The translations under genes and the position numbers were made by a program. The notes beneath the pieces were generated by a model. It had not been told where the DNA came from. It searched no databases and saw nothing but the letters and a program-made list of their open reading frames with translations. Shown here piece after piece: positions 52,513 to 58,997 of a stretch of DNA of 64,000 nt. Within the stretch, counting starts at the first letter, position 1. Each line of letters starts with the position of its first letter. The DNA lies in assembly GCA_963739435.1 (NCBI GenBank), contig CAVUAN010000016.1:310001-374000 (forward strand), read 5' to 3'. This DNA comes from CAVUAN01 sp963739435 (GTDB lineage Bacteria > Acidobacteriota > Thermoanaerobaculia > UBA5066 > Gp7-AA6).

Positions 52513-55157
52513 TCTCGCAGCGCCCGGATGGGATCCGTCCGCGTCGCGCGCCAGGCCGGTATGAGACAGGCCGCCCCGGCCGCGATCGCCATCACGACGA
52601 ACGCCGACGCAAACGACTCCGGATCGCGCGGGCTGACCTTGTAGAGCAGGTCTCCCATCAACCGCGTCAGCGCCAGAGCCACAGCGGCGCCAACGCCGAT
52701 CCCGACCATCGTGAGCCGGAATCCGTGCGACATGACGATTCGCACCAGTTGAGAAGCGCCGGCGCCGAGGGCCATCCGCAATCCCAGCTCGCGCGTGCTC
52801 TGCGAGACGGCGTACGACATGACGCCGTACAACCCGACCCCGGCCAGCAGCAACGCGACGCCGCCGAAGACAGCAAGCAGGCTGACGGCGGCACGCTGGC
52901 TCCAGCTCATTCGATTGATCTCCTCCCGCATCGTGAGGACTTCGCCGGGAACCAGGTTCGCGTCGATGGCCTTCACTTCTCGAGCCAGCGCCCCGGCCAG
53001 TGTTCCCGGGCCGAGCCGCGAACGGATCTGGATGTTCTGGCCGCCCATGGGACCCTGCTGAGCGGCGTGTAGAAAAACGGTTTGGAAGCCTCCCGCAGGC
53101 TCGAGTACTGGAATCCTTTGCGAGGCCGACCACTCGCAACCATTGGCCCTTCACCTGGAGGCGCTTCCCCACCGGATCTTCGCCTTTCCAGAATCGTTGC
53201 GCCATCGTCTCGTTGACCACGGCAACCGCGCGGAGCCGTTTCGTCGTCGGCCAGGCGGAATTCCCGGCCGGCAATCAGCGGGATTCCCATGGTCGAGAGG
53301 TAGGCGGGCCCGACCTCGTTGTATTCGACGATCGGCTGCTCACCGGGCTCGGCGACAAACCCATCGACCGCGATCGTTGCCGAAGAGGATAGGTGCGATA
53401 GCTGAAGGGCACGTTGCGCGACCACGCAGCCGAGTCGACGCCGGCCACCCCTGGATCCGAGCGATCAATTCGTCCTGAAAAGACCCGGATCCGCGGCCCG
53501 TCGTAGCCTGCGCCGATCATGTCGACGTACGTTGACCAGCACGTCTTTCGTCGCGAAGCCGGGGTCCGTTTCCTGCATCGCCCGAAGGCTTTTCACCAGG
53601 AGGCTCGCTCCGACCAGCAGGATGAAGCTCAGCGACACCTGGACGAGGACAAGGGTCGACCGGATCCAGGACTTTCCGCTGCCGCCGACGACACCGCCCG
53701 TTTCGGCCTTCAGCGCGGTCGCCAGGTCGATCTTGCCCGCCTGCAGCGCCGGCACCAGCCCGAACAGCACGGTCGACACCAGGCAGGCGCCGGCGCTCAG
53801 GGCCAGGACCCGCAAATCCATTTCGGCGGGTAGATTCACGATCACTCCCGCGGGTGCTGGCGGACGCAGCAGCATGATCAGGTTCCGGGACCAGTAAGCC
53901 AGAAGGAGCCCGCCCGCGGCTGCTCCCGTGGACAGGATCAGGCCCTCGGTCAGCAGCTGCGTGAGCAGCCGGCCGCGCCCCGCACCGATGGAAAGCCGCA
54001 CGGTCATCTCGTGCCGTCGCGCAAACGACCGGACCAGCAGCAGGTTGCCGACGTTGGCACACGCTATGAGGAGCACCAGCCACGCGACCACGAACGAGAT
54101 CCGGAGCGTCGGAAGCAGGGTGCTGGCCCCATTGAACGGCGTTTGCCAGAGTGGGTACAGCCGGAAGCTGCGGCCGCGGTTGGTTTCTGGATAGGCCGTC
54201 TCCAGCCGCTTTCCGACCGCCTGAATTTCCGCCTGGGCCTGATCGATCGTGACGCCGGGCTTCAGGAAGGCGAACCCTTCGATCCAGCGCGCGCCCCGAT
54301 TCTCGAGTTTGTACCCGTCCGCCCTGGAACGCTTCCTCCATCGAGGCCGGGACCCAGAATTGCCACGAATAGCCGACGAAGGTCCCCAGGAAGCCCTCCG
54401 GCATGACGCCGATGATCGTGTGCTGCACGCCGTTGAGTCTTTGCGTCTTGCCGATGATGGCCGGATCGCCTCGATAGCGATCCTTCCAGGCCTCATAGCT
54501 GATGACGACGACGGGATGAGCGTTGCGGCCGACGTCCTCACCGGGCTCGAACGAGCGGCCCAGGATCGGGCGGATGCCCAGGGCCTCGAAGTAGTTTGAT
54601 GAAACGACGCTCCCGGTGGCGCGCTCCGCTCGGTCGCCGATCGACAGCGTGGCACCTCCGATGTGCTCGGCGATGAAGCTGTCGATCAGCGTGCAATTCC
54701 TGCGGAGGTCCTGAATGTCGGGCCAGGAGACTTCGGTGCGGCCGTCCCGATCGGTGCCGGCCAGGGCGACCATCCGCCCCTGATGGGCGACCAGCGGGAA
54801 TGGGCGCAGCAGAATTCCCTCAATCCAACTGAATACGGCGGTCGTTGCGCCGATTCCCACCGTCAGGCAGAGGACGGCGAGCAGCGAGAAGCCAGGGTTG
54901 CGCCGGAGCATGCGGAAGCCGAAGCGGAGGTCCTGGGCGAGCCACTGGAACCAGAGGCCGCCCCACGCATCCCTGGTCAGCTGCTTCACCAGGCCGACGT
55001 TGCCGAACTCGCGGCGGGCGTTGGTAGCGGCCTCCGCCGGCGGCTCGCCCGAGGCGACGCGCTCGGCTTCGGCCATTCGCAGATGGGCCTCGATCTCGAG
55101 CTCGAGTTCCCGGTCGCGGCGCGCCCGCCGCCACGGAAGGAACGCATCGAGCTTCAT
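52509..55157 (-). pseudogene. Duplicated orphan ABC-type permease, PadR-linked, about seven frame breaks
   Basis: The ATG overlaps the padR stop (ATGA). The N-terminal extension (WRRARRDRELELEIEAHLRM) and first permease half (FSLLAVLCLTVGIGATTAVF) are open to about 54330. The frame then changes, and RADGYKLENRGARW leads into ARRHEMTVRLSIGAGRGRLL in another frame to about 53530. Between 53540 and 53030 the frame changes some five times, though the pieces still read as one protein (EYNEVGPAYLSTMGIPLIAG, AVVNETMAQRFWKGEDPVGK). The end (LRMALGAGASQLVRIVMSHG, IPAWRATRTDPIRALRD) is intact. In total it is about 880 residues when joined. Confidence 0.8.
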
Positions 55158-55516
55158 GATTCGCTCTCCTCCGGCGCTCTCAAGATGCCCGCAATCGCTT
55201 CGGCCACCTGATCCCATTTCGAGCGTTCGGCGATGAGCTGTTTACGGCCCGCGGCCGTCAGGCGATACACGCGCACGCGCTGGCCGTTCTCGGACACGTC
55301 CCACTCCGCGGCGATCGCGCCCTGGCGCTCGAGGCGGTGCAAGGCCGGATAGAGCGAGCCGGTGTCGACCTGTAGCGCGTCGCGCGAGCCGGAGCGAATC
55401 ATCTGGGCGATTCCATAGCCATGGCGCGGGCCCCAGCGCAGGGTCTGCAGGACGATGAGATCGAGGGTGCCCTGCAGGAGCTCGATGCGCGAGACCGGCA
55501 GATTCTTCTTCGCCAT
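55154..55516 (-). CDS. PadR-family transcriptional repressor
   Basis: The 120-residue protein is a winged-helix PadR (s1 type): LLQGTLDLIVLQTLRWGPRH, GYGIAQMIRSGSRDALQVDT and GSLYPALHRLERQGAIAAEW. The dimer helix is at the C terminus (LIAERSKWDQVAEAIAGILR). GGGAGG precedes the ATG at 55516. It is the first gene of a pair with the permease (ATGA overlap) and has two palindromic operators in its promoter region. It should repress this operon; the ligand is unknown. Confidence 0.9.
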   Translation of the reverse strand: MAKKNLPVSRIELLQGTLDLIVLQTLRWGPRHGYGIAQMIRSGSRDALQVDTGSLYPALHRLERQGAIAAEWDVSENGQRVRVYRLTAAGRKQLIAERSKWDQVAEAIAGILRAPEESES

Positions 55517-55530
55517 GCTCGACCTCCCTG

Positions 55531-55587
55531 CATGTAGACGCTCTACATGCATGGATGTAGACTATCTACACCCGTGGGATCCGTCAA
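55531..55587 (-). promoter_or_regulatory. PadR promoter with two palindromic operators
   Basis: On the minus strand TTGACG (55587-55582), a 17-base spacer and TAGTCT (55564-55559) make a plausible sigma-70 promoter. Two copies of TGTAGA-N3-TCTACA are seen: CATGTAGA-CGC-TCTACATG (55531-55549, perfect 8-bp arms) and TGTAGA-CTA-TCTACA (55556-55570). Centres are 23 bp apart. One overlaps the -10 and the other lies just downstream, so binding would block transcription. The shared motif points to PadR autoregulation. Confidence 0.6.
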
Positions 55588-56348
55588 GGGGGCAGTCGGC
55601 CGCAATCCCGCTGGAGGATTCCACCGTCGAGCACGTCCTGCCAGAGCCGGGTCCACGTCTTCCAGTCGTGCCCTCCCTGTTCCACAAAGGTCCGGCCGGG
55701 GGGCAGGGCATCGGCCAGCAGCCGTTCTGACGGAGCGAGGTCGTCCTTTGCGCCGATGCCGAGCCAGAGGGGAGGCCGGTCGGCACCCTCCGCCGTGTAG
55801 CCCTGGAGCCAGCCCCACAGCTCGCGCTCGTAGTCCGCGACGGCCCGACGGGCGCCCATCGCGTAAAAGGCCAGCCCGCCCGCAGCGGCGACGCGGCGGG
55901 GCTCTTCGTCACCCAGGTAGGGCGACAGAGCGACGACGCCCCGGGAGCCCTCGGGGTGCTCGCGGGCATAAAGAATGCCGCCCAGTCCGCCCATCGAGAT
56001 GCCGACGATCCAGATTCTCTCGATCCCACATGCGAGGGCCGGAGCGACGACGTCCTCGTGCAGCCTCGTGGAGATCGTCTCCGCCCGGTAGTAACCCATG
56101 TGCGCGTCGACCTCGACGAAATCTGCGACCACGCCCGCGCGGGACGCCATCTCGGGAAATCCCCGTCGGCCATAGTCCCCGAAGCTATCCCGTCGTCCCG
56201 GCAGAAACAGGACGAGGCAACGGCCCGGCTCGCCCAGGGAGCTGCCGAGGGCCCGTGTTGCCATGGGAATCGTAGCCGGCCGCGTCGGGATGCAAGCGGA
56301 GCAAGCGAAAGCGAGCGTGAGGAGCTCTGCGGGAAAAGATCGCCGCAT
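55584..56348 (-). CDS. Alpha/beta-hydrolase lipoprotein
   Basis: The 254-residue protein starts with a lipoprotein-like signal (LLTLAFACSACIPT). The alpha/beta-hydrolase core shows the oxyanion strand CLVLFLPGRRDSFGDYGRRG, the nucleophile elbow IWIVGISMGGLGGILYAREH, an Asp in GIGAKDDLAPSER and the His in VEQGGHDWKTWTRLW, so the Ser-Asp-His triad is complete. It is probably an envelope esterase; the substrate is unknown. Its 3' end overlaps the -35 region of the padR promoter. Confidence 0.82.
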   Translation of the reverse strand: MRRSFPAELLTLAFACSACIPTRPATIPMATRALGSSLGEPGRCLVLFLPGRRDSFGDYGRRGFPEMASRAGVVADFVEVDAHMGYYRAETISTRLHEDVVAPALACGIERIWIVGISMGGLGGILYAREHPEGSRGVVALSPYLGDEEPRRVAAAGGLAFYAMGARRAVADYERELWGWLQGYTAEGADRPPLWLGIGAKDDLAPSERLLADALPPGRTFVEQGGHDWKTWTRLWQDVLDGGILQRDCGRLPP

Positions 56349-56381
56349 CGGAACGCCGATTGTACCGGTCCTACAAGCCCG

Positions 56382-57305
56382 TCACCGGATCCTGGGCAGG
56401 TACTTCTCCTCGAGAGAGCGAATGTGGCGGAGCTCATGGCCGGCGATGTGGAACGCGAGGCCCCTCACCGAGGCTTCGTAGTCATTGACCCGCCCTTTTC
56501 TTAGCCAGGCTTCCTGCGTCAGGCTGTTGAAGAAGGTCAGCGACGCCTGGCGGACGGCGCGATACTCGAGGAGCAGCTCTCCGAGCGAGCGCCGCTCGGA
56601 GCCAGCGGCCTGGACGTACATCTTTTCGTCGAAACCAAAAAGTGGCCGGTCGTCAGCCCGGGCAATGTGGAGTGCGCGGTAGGCAAAGCTGCGTTCGTCG
56701 TCTGCCAGGTGCCCGACGACCTCCTTCAGAGTCCACTTTCCGGGCGCGTAGGTCAGGCCCTTGATCCTGTCTTCGTCCAGTGGCGCGAGAAGCGCGAGCG
56801 TGCTCCGTTCCTGAGCGGACAGAATCTCGACGGCGTCATCGCCCTGGACCTGATCGATGTCCGGCCCGGCGTAATCGGCGAACTCCCCTTCCAGCGGCCG
56901 CCCCGAAACAGCGCGCGACTCTCCGATGGACTCGGCGGACATCCAGATACATCCGGCGGGCAAGTCACGGCCGAGGCGCATGCCGGCGACGGGGACCGGC
57001 GAGAAAGCCTTCCTCGCCGCCTCGACAGCAGTGTCGCTCAGGTACAGCTCGACTGCTCCGGAGGCGGGGGGCGAGCTCCAGATCTCCGTAAGCCCGCCGG
57101 TTGCCTGGAAGACGGAGCCTTCCGGCCCACTCAGGAAACGCCGAAGAGCCGCGCCGAAGGCCTGCGCCTCGACCCTGTTGCTAAAGGAAATGACGTGGAA
57201 GGCGCGATCACGGGCTGGCGCAAACATGGACAGGACCAACGTATCACCGCGATTGGGAACCGCAAGCCCCGCTGCGGTGTCATCGCTCAGGAAGGGGCTG
57301 GTCAT
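56382..57305 (-). CDS. DinB-domain protein with extra N-terminal domain
   Basis: The C-terminal 180 residues are a DinB/YfiT-type four-helix domain: APGKWTLKEVVGHLADDERS (metal-ligand His), FAYRALHIARADDRP and GLAFHIAGHELRHIRSLEEK (GHxxHH-type ligands). The first ~120 residues (DRAFHVISFSNRVEAQAFGA, then VELYLSDTAVEAARKAFSPV) have the codon bias of a coding frame but no family I know. The ATG at 57305 shares bases with the divergent exbD start, and no Shine-Dalgarno is seen. A start at 56942 would give the DinB part alone. A lost stop between two older genes is also possible. Confidence 0.6.
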   Translation of the reverse strand: MTSPFLSDDTAAGLAVPNRGDTLVLSMFAPARDRAFHVISFSNRVEAQAFGAALRRFLSGPEGSVFQATGGLTEIWSSPPASGAVELYLSDTAVEAARKAFSPVPVAGMRLGRDLPAGCIWMSAESIGESRAVSGRPLEGEFADYAGPDIDQVQGDDAVEILSAQERSTLALLAPLDEDRIKGLTYAPGKWTLKEVVGHLADDERSFAYRALHIARADDRPLFGFDEKMYVQAAGSERRSLGELLLEYRAVRQASLTFFNSLTQEAWLRKGRVNDYEASVRGLAFHIAGHELRHIRSLEEKYLPRIR

Positions 57306-57693
57306 GCAGGAGAACGCTGTCCGAGGGCTTCGGGCGGAAATCAACATCGCGCCGCTCGTGGACGTCGCGATGGTTCTGCTCATCATCTTCATGGCTGCCG
57401 CGCCCATCCTCCAGATGGGCTACGACGTCGCCCTGCCTCACTCCGACGCGGGACCTGTGGCGCCCGCCTCGCCGATCTCCGTCGCCCTCGACCACACGGG
57501 CGCCCTCACGATCAATGGCGAACCCGTCGACCGCAGCGCTTTCGAAAGCCGGCTCTCCGCGCTCCTGGCCGGCCGCTCGAACGCCCTCGTCCTCTTCGAC
57601 GCCGAGGACGACGCCCTCTACGCCGACGCCGTCGCCATCCTCGACACCATCCGCCGCGCCGGCGGCCGGATCGGGGTGGGCTTCAGCGACTAG
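57304..57693 (+). CDS. ExbD/TolR-family protein, stand-alone
   Basis: The 129-residue protein has the ExbD layout: a short N-terminal tail, one membrane helix with the conserved Asp (EINIAPLVDVAMVLLIIFMA), then a periplasmic domain (GAPGP-like linker; ALTINGEPVDRSAFESRLSA and DALYADAVAILDTIRRAGGR). GGAAGGGG precedes the ATG. ExbD works with ExbB as a proton-driven energiser of TonB or Tol systems, but no ExbB or TonB is in the window, so it is an orphan here. Confidence 0.85.
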   Translation: MQENAVRGLRAEINIAPLVDVAMVLLIIFMAAAPILQMGYDVALPHSDAGPVAPASPISVALDHTGALTINGEPVDRSAFESRLSALLAGRSNALVLFDAEDDALYADAVAILDTIRRAGGRIGVGFSD

Positions 57694-58035
57694 CTACTTT
57701 GCGTCGAGGCGAATTTCGTTGAGCGGGAGGCGGCGGTCTTTCTGGCGGCGGTCGCGGCCGCGGTTGTCCTGGCCGGGAGCGGGGGCGAGGATGGATTCGA
57801 TGTCGGCCTGGACGTCGCCCGATGGTTCTCGGACGTAATCGATGGACCATTCCTCGAGGTCGTCTGTGGGAATGCCCCTGGCGAGGTTCAGCGCGGCTGC
57901 GATGCGGCGGGCTTCGGCCGGCGTGCGCGCGGCCGCGATGGGCTGGCCCGAGCTTTCGTAGACGGCCTGGCCAACAGCGTAGAGAGCCGCCGCGCTGGTT
58001 TGGGCCTCGGTTTTTTCTTTGACGGGCTCTGACAT
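57694..58035 (-). CDS. Paralogue C of a three-gene tandem family with DRR-type tail
   Basis: The 113-residue protein shares with its two upstream neighbours the core ARTPAEARRIAAALNLARGI, PTDDLEEWSIDYVREP and a tail (NRGRDRRQKDRRLPLNEIRL). The core is helical with an acidic end (ADIESILAPA). No signal peptide and no enzyme motif are visible. It lies 4 bp after paralogue B and abuts the stop of exbD without a gap. The family is not one I know. The RR-DRR-DRR repeats suggest a conserved binding tail for nucleic acid or an acidic partner. Confidence 0.7.
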   Translation of the reverse strand: MSEPVKEKTEAQTSAAALYAVGQAVYESSGQPIAAARTPAEARRIAAALNLARGIPTDDLEEWSIDYVREPSGDVQADIESILAPAPGQDNRGRDRRQKDRRLPLNEIRLDAK

Positions 58036-58039
58036 CGCG

Positions 58040-58507
58040 CTACTCCTGTTCGATCCGCACTTCGTGGATGGCTCGGCGGCGGTCGGTCTGGCGGCGGTCG
58101 GTGCCGCGACGGTCCTGGCTCCGCGGCGGGGCGAGGACCGACTCGATCTCGGCCAGGACGTCGTTGACCGGGTCCTGCACGGAGCCGACCGACCAGGCCT
58201 CCAGAGCATCGGTGGGAATGCCGTAGGCGGCGTTCAAAGCCGCCGCGATGCGCCGGGCCTCATCCGGCGAGCGGGCCGCCGCAACGGCCTCGCCCGAGCC
58301 CTCGAAGACGGCCTTGCCAATCGAGTAGAAAGCTTTGAAGCTCTCCGTGCGGGGCTCCGGGTCGAGGAAGTCGGCGGGAGGCGGTTCGGCCGTTTCCGGA
58401 AGAAAGGGCGGCGTTGCCCGGTCCACCGTGCGGCGCGCACGGAGCGCGGCGGGTCCGGTCGAGGATGTCGGGTCGGGCAAGTCGATCTCCAGCTCCCTCT
58501 GCTTCAC
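58040..58507 (-). CDS. Paralogue B of the tandem family, longest copy
   Basis: The 155-residue protein has a unique 50-residue N-terminal extension rich in Pro (FLPETAEPPPADFLDPEPRT). The shared core then follows: SFKAFYSIGKAVFEGSGEAV, AAARSPDEARRIAAALNAAY and GIPTDALEAWSVGSVQDPVN. The tail is the clearest of the three (DRRGTDRRQTDRRRAIHEVR). It overlaps paralogue A by 4 bp (ATGA). The unit is probably translated as one operon. Confidence 0.75.
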   Translation of the reverse strand: MKQRELEIDLPDPTSSTGPAALRARRTVDRATPPFLPETAEPPPADFLDPEPRTESFKAFYSIGKAVFEGSGEAVAAARSPDEARRIAAALNAAYGIPTDALEAWSVGSVQDPVNDVLAEIESVLAPPRSQDRRGTDRRQTDRRRAIHEVRIEQE

Positions 58508-58851
58508 TCCCGCGTAATACGAATCTCGGTCGAGGCCCGGCGCCGCTCGGTCATTCGGCGATCTTCCCCGCGCCGCCGGTCGCCGGGATAGGGCGGCGGC
58601 TCGAGGATGAGCTCGAGCTCCTGCGCCAGCTCGTTGATCGGATCGGAGACGACCCCCAGCGTCCAGCCCTCCAGCGCGTCCGTCGGGACGCCTTCGACCG
58701 CATTCAAGGCAGCCACCAGGCGCCGGGCGTTCTCGACCGAGCGTGCCGTGGCGACGAGCGAGCCCATGGCGTCGAAGACGAACTCGGCTTTCTGCGTGAA
58801 ACGGGCAAACGGCATGACCGCACGGGTGGTTTCCTCAGACTCCGCATGCAT
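58504..58851 (-). CDS. Paralogue A of the tandem family, first gene
   Basis: The 115-residue protein has the core VATARSVENARRLVAALNAV, EGVPTDALEGWTLGVVSDPI and a tail (DRRRGEDRRMTERRRASTEI), clearly homologous to B and C but the most diverged. It starts 146 bp downstream of the nrdJ stop and beyond its terminator, so it probably has its own promoter. No function can be assigned. Confidence 0.75.
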   Translation of the reverse strand: MHAESEETTRAVMPFARFTQKAEFVFDAMGSLVATARSVENARRLVAALNAVEGVPTDALEGWTLGVVSDPINELAQELELILEPPPYPGDRRRGEDRRMTERRRASTEIRITRE

Positions 58852-58884
58852 GGCTCACCCCCAACGACTGCAAGCAAACACCGC

Positions 58885-58917
58885 GGAAAAACAATGCGGG
58901 CGCCTCACGGCGCCCGC
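58885..58917 (-). terminator. Intrinsic terminator after nrdJ
   Basis: GCGGGCGCC-TCAC-GGCGCCCGC (58896-58917) is a perfect 9-bp stem with a 4-base loop. On the minus strand it is followed by ATTGTTTTT, a fair T-run. It stands between the nrdJ stop (58998) and the paralogue array, so it should end the nrdJ transcript. Confidence 0.75.
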
Positions 58918-58997
58918 TGAACTCGAATCACCCGACACCGGGCGAGGCGGGGGGAATACCCGCCCCGTAGCCCCACCCCGTGGAAACGCGTTCAATC

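Noticed and set aside
56667..57722. Rightward open frame of 351 codons
   Set aside because: Composition is arginine/proline-rich without any motif; it shadows the DinB-domain gene and exbD.
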